Shown: positions 1-5,393, numbered from the stretch's first letter. The stretch is DNA of 5,933 nucleotides from Candidatus Bathyarchaeota archaeon (GCA_020697635.1 JAEHCT010000094.1:1-5933); one strand, 5' to 3'. The notes: generated by a model not told the origin, from the sequence alone. Translations and numbers: made by a program.

Positions 1-252
1 GCACCCGTTTACGCAGTCGTCTATCGCCTTCATGATCTCGGGGAGGTCATCCCTCAGGAAGGGCTCACCGCCTGTAAGCTGTATGGACTCTACTTCTCTG
101 AATAGACCACGGTTCTCCTCGAAGAATCTCCTGATCTCGTCCAGGGTCAGCTCGTCTCCGGGCGGCGACTTCCATATGTTGCATGTGGTGCATCTGCTGT
201 CGCACCTGTAGGTCACCGCGAGGTTGGCTATCTGTCTGGGGGGAACGCTCAC
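1..252 (-). CDS. Radical SAM domain protein, N-terminal part (cut by left edge)
   Basis: This is the first 84 codons of a radical S-adenosylmethionine enzyme; the rest lies beyond the left edge. Residues 17-24 hold the CxxxCxxC signature (C17, C21, C24, in RCDSRCTTC) that binds the [4Fe-4S] cluster and SAM, preceded by a typical first beta strand (NLAVTY). Residues 60-65 (TGGEPF) form the GGE motif that contacts the SAM amino group. The start is GTG at 252: an in-frame TAA lies only two codons upstream (256-258), so no longer start is possible. The early position of the cluster motif resembles MoaA/PqqE-like and SPASM-type enzymes, but the substrate cannot be told without the C-terminal half. 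A TATA-like element about 30 bases upstream suggests a leaderless message. The gene is divergent from the VOC gene at 335. Family assignment is firm; specific function is unknown. Confidence 0.92.
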   Translation of the reverse strand, partial: MSVPPRQIANLAVTYRCDSRCTTCNIWKSPPGDELTLDEIRRFFEENRGLFREVESIQLTGGEPFLRDDLPEIMKAIDDCVNGC

Positions 253-278
253 GCTTTAATGTATGTTTAAGTTCACAA

Positions 279-286
279 TTAAAATC
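279..286 (-). promoter_or_regulatory. TATA-like box for the radical SAM gene
   Basis: On the minus strand this reads TTTTAATT, centred about 30 bases before the GTG start at 252. That is the spacing expected for an archaeal TATA box serving a leaderless transcript. The element is AT-rich but not a perfect consensus, so the call is tentative. Confidence 0.4.
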
Positions 287-301
287 GTCGGCTCTGGGTA
301 G

Positions 302-310
302 GTTATATAG
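302..310 (+). promoter_or_regulatory. TATA box for the VOC gene
   Basis: GTTATATAG lies about 29 bases upstream of the ATG at 335, matching an archaeal TATA box whose transcript begins at or next to the start codon. It argues against the upstream in-frame GTG at 320, which would begin only about 10 bases after the box. Confidence 0.6.
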
Positions 311-334
311 CGGCATGTAGTGATAGCTTCACCC

Positions 335-694
335 ATGAAGCTGCTTGACATAGACCATATCCACTTCTTCGCCACCGACCTTGACGAGGCTGTAAGGTTC
401 TACGAGGACATAGGTTTCAGGCTCGTGCAGAGGTTCGAGCACGGCGGCAGGGAGGCGGCCCAGCTCAGGTCAGAGTTCGGCGTGACCGTGGACATAAACG
501 AGACGAGAGCCGCGGACAACCCTGGTTACAGCCACTTCTCGGTCCTCGTGGATGATGTAGGCGAGGCGTCGAGGGAGCTGGAGGGTAAAGGGTACCGGGT
601 CGACGGCCCAACCTACAACGAGGATACTAAAAGACACATCATCACCGTCAGGGATCCCAACGGCTTCCTCGTCCAGATGGTTCAGAAAGAATAG
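335..694 (+). CDS. VOC superfamily (glyoxalase/bleomycin resistance/dioxygenase-like) protein
   Basis: A 119-residue single-unit VOC protein with two beta-alpha-beta-beta-beta modules: residues 1-57 (opening with DIDHIHFFATDLDEAVRFYE) and 62-119 (from PGYSHFSVLVDD to RDPNGFLVQMVQ). Members form dimers that place a metal ion in a cupped sheet and act on small molecules as isomerases, epimerases, dioxygenases or binding proteins. Likely metal positions are H8, D53 and H67; the fourth, usually glutamate in the DPxGxxIEL motif, is glutamine here (Q114). The start at ATG 335 is preferred over an in-frame GTG at 320 because the conserved fold begins immediately after it and the TATA box fits. The gene ends 9 bases before the convergent aldolase gene. 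Substrate unknown; methylmalonyl-CoA epimerase is not supported, because that enzyme is usually longer and keeps the final glutamate. Confidence 0.88.
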   Translation: MKLLDIDHIHFFATDLDEAVRFYEDIGFRLVQRFEHGGREAAQLRSEFGVTVDINETRAADNPGYSHFSVLVDDVGEASRELEGKGYRVDGPTYNEDTKRHIITVRDPNGFLVQMVQKE

Positions 695-703
695 TGGAGA
701 GGG

Positions 704-1453
704 TTAGCCTCTCGCCCTCTTCAGTGCCTCCTTGGCACCGTACGACAGTAAGGAGTCCGCGCTCGCGACGGTGTTGAACCGGAAACCCTTGCTCACCGCC
801 CAGGCTATGTTATCCATGTTGCACCAGAGGCCCGCCGGCTTACCGTGGTCGTCCGAGATCTTCAGCACGTGCTCGATGGCTCCCATGAATCGGGGGTTAT
901 CGTAGTTCGGGGGGACGCTGAAGCCGAGGTTGTTGCTCAGGTCCCATGGGCCGACGTAGCAGGAGTCGACGCCCTCCACGTCCATGATCTCGTCGAGGTT
1001 GTCAAGCGACTTCTGGGTCTCGACCTGAACGGAGACGAGTATCTCGTCGTTTGCGGTTTCACGGTAGTCTGGGTCCCAGCGCGACGCCGTCCTCGGGCCC
1101 CAGCCTCGTATGCCTTCGGGAGGGTACCTGCATGCGGCTACGGCTGCCTCGGCCTCCTCCTTGGTGTTGACCCATGGGACGAGTATACCGTGGGCGCCGA
1201 GGTCCAGTATGCGCTTGATTATTACTAGATCGTTCCACTGTGGGCGGACGATTGGCGTGCAGTCGGCGCCGCTCATGCTTTGGATCAGTCTCTCTATGGT
1301 CTCGAGGCTCATTGGGCTGTGCTCGCCGTCGATTAGGAGCCAGTCGAATCCTTGGCGGCTCAGTATCTCGGTGACGTCGGGGTGGCCCAGTTCGACGAAG
1401 GTGCCGACACAGTTCTCGCCCCTCCTGATCTTCTCCTTGAGAAGGTTCTTCAT
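704..1453 (-). CDS. HpcH/HpaI family aldolase (class II, metal-dependent)
   Basis: A 249-residue protein of the usual length for this family, which cleaves or forms 4-hydroxy-2-oxoacids and related compounds to give pyruvate plus an aldehyde, using a divalent metal. Key residues align with those described for E. coli HpaI: H45 in DGEHSP (general base), R70 in PIVRPQ (substrate carboxylate), E145 in VQVET and D171 in GPWDLS (metal ligands). The glycine/proline-rich loop PPEGIRGWGP (111-120) is typical. W170 in GPWDLS, where a small or smaller hydrophobic residue is common, may shape substrate choice. The start is placed at ATG 1453: the frame is open up to 1603, but the family fold begins at MKNLLKEKIRRGE and a good TATA box at 1481-1488 lies inside the would-be extension. 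Convergent with the VOC gene and divergent from the SCP2 gene. The exact substrate is not determinable; citrate-lyase-like CoA ester cleavage is less likely. Confidence 0.9.
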   Translation of the reverse strand: MKNLLKEKIRRGENCVGTFVELGHPDVTEILSRQGFDWLLIDGEHSPMSLETIERLIQSMSGADCTPIVRPQWNDLVIIKRILDLGAHGILVPWVNTKEEAEAAVAACRYPPEGIRGWGPRTASRWDPDYRETANDEILVSVQVETQKSLDNLDEIMDVEGVDSCYVGPWDLSNNLGFSVPPNYDNPRFMGAIEHVLKISDDHGKPAGLWCNMDNIAWAVSKGFRFNTVASADSLLSYGAKEALKRARG

Positions 1454-1480
1454 AGTAATCCATTGAAGTACTCTCATTCG

Positions 1481-1488
1481 ATATATAA
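1481..1488 (-). promoter_or_regulatory. TATA box for the aldolase gene
   Basis: On the minus strand this reads TTATATAT, centred about 31 bases before the ATG at 1453, so transcription would begin at most a few bases upstream of the start codon. It decides against the in-frame ATGs at 1477 and 1603. Confidence 0.6.
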
Positions 1489-1547
1489 CAGTGCCCGGGT
1501 CAGCAGGTAGATCAGGGTATTCACCGGCTTGACACTTGATCAGTAAG

Positions 1548-1555
1548 TTATTTAT
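1548..1555 (+). promoter_or_regulatory. TATA-like box for the SCP2 gene
   Basis: TTATTTAT sits about 43 bases before the ATG at 1595. With a start site about 25 bases downstream, the message would have a leader of roughly 15-20 bases, enough to include the AGGTG ribosome binding site at 1583-1587, which is 7 bases from the ATG. The divergent 141-base gap between the aldolase and SCP2 starts therefore holds one promoter for each gene. Confidence 0.5.
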
Positions 1556-1594
1556 GCTGTCTAGGCATCTTTTTCGACGATTAGGTGCAATGAC

Positions 1595-1981
1595 ATGGTT
1601 CAATTCCTTGGCCTAGAATATTGGAAGAAGTGTCAAGAGGTCGCGAACGCCGACGAGGAGTTCAGCATAAAGACCAGGATGTTCAACGCCACGTTCACGT
1701 ACAGGGTCACCGACAAGGACGACCTCCCCGTCATCTACGTTAAGTTCGTGGACGGCAAGATCACGGAGGTCAGGGAGCTGGGCGCGGACGAGAAGACGGA
1801 CTTCACGCTCGAGGGCCCGTACGGCATATGGACCCAGGTCAACAAGGGTGAGCTGGACGGCAGCAACGCCATCATGACCAGGCAGCTCCAGTTCAAGGGC
1901 AACATGAGCGCCGTCATCAGGTACAGCAAGGCGTTCCTAAGGCTCTTCGAGCTCATGCAGACCATCCCTGTCGAGTACTAG
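1595..1981 (+). CDS. SCP2 (sterol carrier protein 2-like) domain protein
   Basis: A 128-residue protein made of a single SCP2-like domain, a fold with a hydrophobic tunnel that binds lipids or acyl chains. Visible hallmarks are the central strands with polar turns (FTYRVTDKDDLPVIYVKFVDG, about 34-54), the segment TDFTLEGPYGIWTQVNKGEL (68-87), and the C-terminal signature QFKGNMSAVIRYSKAF (99-114), where glycine plus basic residue lead into the last helix that caps the tunnel. There is no signal peptide or membrane segment, so it should be cytoplasmic. It has its own promoter and an AGGTG ribosome binding site. The ATG at 1590 is out of frame and soon hits a stop. Archaea lack sterols, so the ligand is probably a fatty acid, isoprenoid or acyl-CoA; this is inference. 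It is not fused to a dehydrogenase or thiolase as in many eukaryotic SCP2 proteins. Confidence 0.82.
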   Translation: MVQFLGLEYWKKCQEVANADEEFSIKTRMFNATFTYRVTDKDDLPVIYVKFVDGKITEVRELGADEKTDFTLEGPYGIWTQVNKGELDGSNAIMTRQLQFKGNMSAVIRYSKAFLRLFELMQTIPVEY

Positions 1982-2003
1982 CCATACCACCTCTTATCCC
2001 TTA

Positions 2004-2045
2004 TTTGACTAAAAACCGGTTGCATACCAGACTTTTCTAGTCAAA
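2004..2045. promoter_or_regulatory. Long-spaced inverted repeat upstream of lrp
   Basis: TTTGACTA (2004-2011) and its exact complement TAGTCAAA (2038-2045) are 34 bases apart centre to centre, about three helical turns, so both arms face the same side of the DNA. The repeat ends about 9 bases before the TATA box of the regulator gene. This fits a dimer-of-dimers or wrapped operator, as known for Lrp/AsnC proteins. Alternatively the 8-base arms could be part of a weak hairpin at the end of the SCP2 message, although the 26-base loop argues against an efficient one. Confidence 0.45.
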
Positions 2046-2054
2046 CGATAACCG

Positions 2055-2060
2055 TATATA
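2055..2060 (+). promoter_or_regulatory. TATA box for the Lrp/AsnC gene
   Basis: TATATA centred about 35 bases before the ATG at 2093 predicts a start site near 2083-2085 and a leader of about 8-10 bases. A purine-rich GAGGG (2084-2088) immediately precedes the start, too close to be an optimal ribosome binding site. Confidence 0.6.
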
Positions 2061-2064
2061 CCCT

Positions 2065-2083
2065 TTATTCATCAAATGAATAA
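2065..2083. promoter_or_regulatory. Perfect palindrome between TATA box and start of lrp (candidate operator)
   Basis: TTATTCAT-CAA-ATGAATAA has two perfectly complementary 8-base arms around a 3-base centre. It occupies the stretch from just after the TATA box to the predicted transcription start. A protein bound here would block RNA polymerase recruitment, the mode of autorepression known for archaeal Lrp-type proteins such as Pyrococcus LrpA. That the encoded regulator binds here is inference. Confidence 0.6.
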
Positions 2084-2092
2084 GAGGGTCCC

Positions 2093-2536
2093 ATGATCGA
2101 TGAAACCTCTTTAAACGTTCTCAGGGAGTTACTCCGAGACGCTCGTCTCAGCTTCAGAGAGGTCGCGAGACGTATCGGCGTCAGCAGCGGCACGGTGGCC
2201 TCCAGGGTGAGGGAGCTGGAGAGGAACGGCGTGATAAAGAAGTACACCGTCCAGCTTGACCACGAGAAGATGGACTACGAGCTGACGGCCATAACGGAGA
2301 TCATCGTCTCGGGGGGGATGATGATGGAGGTGGGGGAGAAGATCGCGGCCTACCCCGAGACGACGGGCGTATACAACGTGACAGGGGCGTCGGACATCAT
2401 GGTGATCGCCAAGTTCAAGACGAGGCAGAAGCTCAGCGACTTCACCAAAAACATCACCAAGATGCCTCACGTGGTACGCACAGAGACCCACATAGTCCTG
2501 AACACCTTGAAAGAGGACAACGGTCTTCTCATCTAA
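2093..2536 (+). CDS. Lrp/AsnC family transcriptional regulator
   Basis: A 147-residue regulator of full family length. Residues 4-50 form the N-terminal helix-turn-helix (SLNVLRELLRDARLSFREVA, then recognition helix SSGTVASRVRELE at 31-43, ending in GVIKKYTV). Residues 62-140 form the RAM/AsnC effector and oligomerisation domain, with the conserved turn VTGASDIMV at 96-104 that in relatives lines the amino-acid binding site. Such proteins assemble as dimers to octamers and sense amino acids or other small metabolites. The promoter carries a palindrome between TATA and start and a long inverted repeat upstream, both suggesting autoregulation. The gene runs toward the oxidoreductase operon and its stop codon overlaps that of the gamma subunit by 4 bases. 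The effector cannot be read from the sequence; an amino-acid or 2-oxoacid signal would suit the neighbours, but that is inference. Confidence 0.93.
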   Translation: MIDETSLNVLRELLRDARLSFREVARRIGVSSGTVASRVRELERNGVIKKYTVQLDHEKMDYELTAITEIIVSGGMMMEVGEKIAAYPETTGVYNVTGASDIMVIAKFKTRQKLSDFTKNITKMPHVVRTETHIVLNTLKEDNGLLI

Positions 2537-3078
2537 GCCTGGAGCCTGCCCAGCTCCATCCCTCTCCGAAGAGCCCTGAGGTTAAGCTCTTTGCGTCTGG
2601 GGAAACGATCCGATATGGAGGCCGCGAGGGCCTCGGCTCTGACGACGCCTGTGAGCGCCTGGACGGCGCCGAGCATCACCATGTTCGCCGCCAACGGGTT
2701 ACCTAGCTCGTTCGCCGTCGCCACGGCTGGGATCCCGTGGTATTTCTTGTTCGGGTCCACGCCTTTTTTCGGGATGTCTACGAGGCTGTCCTCGTATATG
2801 ACGACGCCTCTGTCCATCACTGAATCGACGAACGTGGCGAACGCGTCTATGGACATGGCTACGAGGCAGTCTGGACTCGAAATCTTGGGGTAGTCGATGG
2901 GCTCATCTGACGTTATTACATCGGTTTTACATGACCCTCCGCGGGCCTCGGGGCCGTAGCTCTGAGTCATCAAGGCGTATTGACCGTCATGGATCGCCGC
3001 CGCGTTCGCCAGGACGTAGCCTGCCGTTATGACGCCTTGCCCACCGAAGCCGGCTATCCTTATCTCTCGGCGAGTCAC
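2533..3078 (-). CDS. korC: 2-oxoacid:ferredoxin oxidoreductase, gamma subunit
   Basis: A 181-residue gamma subunit, the last gene of the operon. The N-terminus has the dinucleotide-like turn GFGGQGV (10-16), followed by the family signature YGPEARGGSCKTDVITSDEP (41-60) and DYPKISSPD. In these enzymes this subunit (domain III in fused forms) packs on the alpha subunit and helps bind coenzyme A. The start is GTG at 3078; it overlaps the beta-subunit stop by 4 bases (GTGA) and a GGAGG at 3089-3093 lies 10 bases upstream, indicating translational coupling. Its TAG stop interlocks with the TAA of the convergent Lrp gene. The gene is also called korG in some genomes. The subunit family is clear; the precise 2-oxoacid is shared uncertainty for the whole complex. 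Confidence 0.9.
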   Translation of the reverse strand: MTRREIRIAGFGGQGVITAGYVLANAAAIHDGQYALMTQSYGPEARGGSCKTDVITSDEPIDYPKISSPDCLVAMSIDAFATFVDSVMDRGVVIYEDSLVDIPKKGVDPNKKYHGIPAVATANELGNPLAANMVMLGAVQALTGVVRAEALAASISDRFPRRKELNLRALRRGMELGRLQA

Positions 3079-3893
3079 CTCGCCTTCGCCTCCAGCTCCC
3101 GGAGTATCTCGCCGTAGGTCGGCTTCCTCACGTCGACAAAGTCCCCTATTATTATCTCTGTGTGGGGGTCGATCGTGGCCTCCGTCGGGTGGACCTTCTT
3201 TATCTTCGTGTTGTCCCTCAGCTGCCGCATCATCTCGATGGGGGTCAGCCTGTTGAGCCTCCCGAACCCGGTGGTGCAGGGGCTTATCACCTCGATGAAG
3301 CTGAACCCTTTCTTCTGGAGCCCCTTCTTTATAGCGTTCTTCAGGTGGTAGACGTGGTAGACAGTCCAGCGGGACACCATGGTGGCGCCGGAGGACGCCA
3401 CGAGCGCCACCAGGTTGAACGGGTTCTCTATGCTCCCGTATGGGCTGGTGGGGGTCCTCGTGTTAGGCGGGGTCGTGGGCCCGTACTGGGCCCCCGTCAT
3501 GCCGTAGTTGAAGTTGTTGCTGCAGATCACCAGCATGTCCACGTTCCGCCTGGCGGCGTGGATGAGGTGGTTGCCTCCTATGGCGAAGAGGTCGCCGTCG
3601 CCGCTTATCACCACGGTCTTCAGGTCTGGCCGGGATATGCTGATGCCTGTGGCGAAGGGTAGGGCTCTGCCGTGGGTTGTGTGGAAGGCGTCGGTGTTGA
3701 CGTAGCCGGAGGCCCTCCCGGCGCACCCTATCCCTGAGACGGTGACGATTTTGTCGAGGTCCATGGATAGCTCCTGGATGGCCTCCACGTAGCTGTGGAG
3801 GATGATGCCTAGGCCGCATCCGGCGCACCATATGTGGGGCAGCCTGTCCATGCGAAGGTAGTCGCCTAGCCGGTGCTCCATCTCCTCGGTCAT
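3075..3893 (-). CDS. korB: 2-oxoacid:ferredoxin oxidoreductase, beta subunit (thiamine-diphosphate binding)
   Basis: A 272-residue beta subunit that holds thiamine diphosphate and a [4Fe-4S] cluster. The cofactor motif starts at GDGD (98-101) and ends at NNFNYGMTG (126-134). Four cysteines, C23 and C26 (WCAGCG), C57 (GIGCAG) and C206 (SPCTTG), match in spacing the four cluster ligands described for the Sulfolobus tokodaii enzyme. HTTHGRALPFATGI (71-84) is the usual substrate-proximal loop. Just after the cofactor motif it reads MTGAQYGPTTP, where Kor-type proteins usually have MTGGQxSPTTP. The ATG at 3893 overlaps the alpha stop by 4 bases (ATGA), with a strong GGAGG at 3902-3906, 8 bases upstream; the in-frame Met5 is a less likely start. 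With alpha it decarboxylates a 2-oxoacid to an acyl-CoA and passes electrons to ferredoxin in the cytoplasm. Confidence 0.93.
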   Translation of the reverse strand: MTEEMEHRLGDYLRMDRLPHIWCAGCGLGIILHSYVEAIQELSMDLDKIVTVSGIGCAGRASGYVNTDAFHTTHGRALPFATGISISRPDLKTVVISGDGDLFAIGGNHLIHAARRNVDMLVICSNNFNYGMTGAQYGPTTPPNTRTPTSPYGSIENPFNLVALVASSGATMVSRWTVYHVYHLKNAIKKGLQKKGFSFIEVISPCTTGFGRLNRLTPIEMMRQLRDNTKIKKVHPTEATIDPHTEIIIGDFVDVRKPTYGEILRELEAKAR

Positions 3894-5035
3894 GCGTATA
3901 CCCTCCTTATGGCTTCGAGTATCTCTCCGGGGGTGTGGGGGTTCTCCCCGAGCTTCGGCAGGAAGCGCACGGGTTTGGGTTTCACCGCCCTCTCGATCTC
4001 CCTGACCAGCTGACCGTAGTTCATCTCCGCGACGATCAATGTTTTGGCGTCCTCCGCCGTCTTCTCGATGAGCTTATCCGGGAACGGCCAGAGGCTCACC
4101 AGCCTCAGCAGACCCGCCTTGAGGCCTCTGTCTCGTGCCTGCTTCACGGCGGTGGCTGCCGACCTCGCCGTTATGCCGTAGGCGACCACCAGTACATCGC
4201 AGTCGTCCGTCATCAAGGCCTCCGTCCTGGTTATCTTGTCGGTGTTCCGTCTGATCTTGTCGCACAGCCGCCTGATCAGCCTGTCCTGTGTCTCCGCGGA
4301 CATGTCGGGGTAGCCTTTCTCGTCGTGGGTCAGGCCGGTCGAGTAGAACCTGTAGCCGTCCCCGAAGCTCGCCATGGGGGGTACCAGCGACTCGTCCGCC
4401 CCGTAGGGTAGGTACTCGATGGGGGGCAGCGTGGGTCTCTTTCTTTCCACGAGGGTCAGCTCCCCGTCTCTCGGTATGGTCAGCCTCTCGTATAGGTGGC
4501 CTATGTTGGCGTCGCTGAGGAGGAACACGGGTGTCCTGTACGCCTCGGAGAGGTTGAACGCCTCGACGGTGAGGTCGTACATCTCCTGCACCGACTGGGG
4601 CGCGAGGGCTATGGTCTCGACGTCGCCGTGCATGCCCCAGCGGCACTGCATCACGTCGCCCTGGGCCCCCATGGTGGGCTGCCCGGTGCTGGGCCCGCCG
4701 CGCATGACGTTTACTATGACGCAGGGCGCCTCGGTCATCACCGCCAGGCCGATGTTCTCGAGCATCAGGCTGACGCCGGGGCCGCTGGTCGCCGTCATGG
4801 CCTTCAAGCCGCTGAAGGACGCGCCTATCACGGAGGCTATGGCGCCGATCTCGTCCTCGAACTGGATGAACGTGCCGCCTAGGGCCGGGAACCTCTGGGC
4901 GATCCGCTCCGCTATCTCCGTGGCGGGGGTTATGGGGTAGGCCGCGTAGTAGCCGCAGCCCGCGGATATGGCTCCCTCCGCGCACGCCCAGTCGCCGTGG
5001 ACGAAGCGGGTCCCAGTTAGCACCCTGTCAGCCAT
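3890..5035 (-). CDS. korA: 2-oxoacid:ferredoxin oxidoreductase, alpha subunit
   Basis: A 381-residue alpha subunit of the length usual for separate KorA proteins. Domain I opens with GNxA-like DWACAEGAISAG and the hallmark YPITPATE (33-40), then FEDEIGAIASVIGAS (59-73), GGPSTGQPTMGAQGD (113-127) and the FLLSDANIGH end of the first half (171-180). After a linker (about 185-270) domain II reads VLVVAYGITARSA (281-293), LRLVSLWPFPD (310-320) and VAEMNYGQL (335-343). It shapes the active site with the beta subunit. The ATG at 5035 overlaps the ferredoxin stop by 8 bases; AGGAGG at 5045-5050 lies within the ferredoxin gene 9 bases upstream. The separate alpha/beta/gamma/delta layout, the delta-alpha-beta-gamma order and the alpha length point to a 2-oxoglutarate (Kor) enzyme; isovalerate or pyruvate types remain possible. 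Confidence 0.92.
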   Translation of the reverse strand: MADRVLTGTRFVHGDWACAEGAISAGCGYYAAYPITPATEIAERIAQRFPALGGTFIQFEDEIGAIASVIGASFSGLKAMTATSGPGVSLMLENIGLAVMTEAPCVIVNVMRGGPSTGQPTMGAQGDVMQCRWGMHGDVETIALAPQSVQEMYDLTVEAFNLSEAYRTPVFLLSDANIGHLYERLTIPRDGELTLVERKRPTLPPIEYLPYGADESLVPPMASFGDGYRFYSTGLTHDEKGYPDMSAETQDRLIRRLCDKIRRNTDKITRTEALMTDDCDVLVVAYGITARSAATAVKQARDRGLKAGLLRLVSLWPFPDKLIEKTAEDAKTLIVAEMNYGQLVREIERAVKPKPVRFLPKLGENPHTPGEILEAIRRVYA

Positions 5036-5273
5036 CGCCTTCGTCCTCCTCTATGGTTAACGCGAAGTCGGGGCAGAGCCTCGTGCAGAGGCCGCAGAGG
5101 GTGCACCTGTCTGGGTCCTTTATCCGCGGGGGCGTCACGCCTCTCTCCGTGATCTCTTCAGATTTTTCGAACACCTTGTTGGGGCAGAACTCGATGCAGT
5201 ATCCGCATCCCTTGCACAGCTGTTTTATCAGCTTGATTCGCTGCTTGGCCAAAGTCGAAGCTACCTTCGTCAA
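5028..5273 (-). CDS. korD: 2-oxoacid:ferredoxin oxidoreductase, delta subunit (2x[4Fe-4S] ferredoxin)
   Basis: An 81-residue ferredoxin-like subunit, first gene of the operon. It has two complete CxxCxxCxxxCP motifs: C20, C23, C26, C30 (CKGCGYCIEFCP) and C57, C60, C63, C67 (CTLCGLCTRLCP), each binding a [4Fe-4S] cluster that carries electrons from the beta subunit to free ferredoxin. The C-terminus is acidic (EEDEGDG). The start is read as TTG at 5273: no ATG or GTG occurs in frame between it and an in-frame TGA about 14 codons upstream, and the TATA box at 5291-5300 predicts transcription beginning at or within a few bases of this TTG, so the message looks leaderless. A TTG at codon 8 is an alternative; it would shorten only the basic lead-in and leave all cysteines. 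Delta precedes alpha, as in many archaeal kor operons. Confidence 0.92.
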   Translation of the reverse strand: MTKVASTLAKQRIKLIKQLCKGCGYCIEFCPNKVFEKSEEITERGVTPPRIKDPDRCTLCGLCTRLCPDFALTIEEDEGDG

Positions 5274-5290
5274 TATGTTAGTTTTACGTG

Positions 5291-5301
5291 TTTTTATATA
5301 T
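5291..5301 (-). promoter_or_regulatory. TATA box for the korDABC operon
   Basis: On the minus strand this reads ATATATAAAAA, the strongest archaeal TATA match in the window, centred about 23-25 bases before the TTG start at 5273. The only other open stretch inside the operon is none: all later genes overlap, so this promoter should drive all four. Confidence 0.65.
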
Positions 5302-5306
5302 CTATT

Positions 5307-5314
5307 TTCATTTG
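5307..5314 (-). promoter_or_regulatory. CAAATGAA element upstream of the kor TATA box
   Basis: Minus-strand CAAATGAA is identical to the centre plus one arm of the palindrome in the lrp promoter (2073-2080) and lies in the same orientation relative to transcription, about 6 bases upstream of the TATA box. It is a candidate half-site for the Lrp-type regulator. Its left arm (TTTTTGAA) pairs poorly, so it is at best a degenerate operator. Confidence 0.3.
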
Positions 5315-5393
5315 TTCAAAAATATGGCTCCTGTCGGGGCTCTGTTGCATATGTGACGAAGTATATTTGTTTTTTTTCGCCGAATGGAGCATG

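Noticed and set aside
65..316. 83-residue minus-strand frame across the radical SAM start
   Set aside because: It is arginine-rich, has no recognisable fold, and overlaps the radical SAM frame that carries the CxxxCxxC and GGE motifs; it is a shadow.
320..334. GTG at 320 as the start of the VOC gene
   Set aside because: It lies only about 10 bases after the TATA box, while the ATG at 335 fits a leaderless start and the first conserved strand.
1510..1543. Two copies of GATCAG (1510-1515, 1538-1543) between the aldolase and SCP2 promoters
   Set aside because: Six-base matches are expected by chance at this length, and the flanks do not agree.
1454..1603. Longer open frame for the aldolase, starting at 1603 and adding 50 residues
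   Set aside because: The added segment is unlike the family, contains a good TATA box at 1481-1488 and would overlap the start of the SCP2 gene. Starting at 1453 places the active-site residues at the same numbers as in HpaI (H45, R70).
4074..4985. 303-residue minus-strand frame inside the alpha subunit gene
   Set aside because: It is an arginine/glycine/histidine-rich shadow of the GC-rich alpha gene in another frame, with no domain signature. The same applies to the plus-strand frames at 3162-3662, 3935-4411 and 4419-4940.
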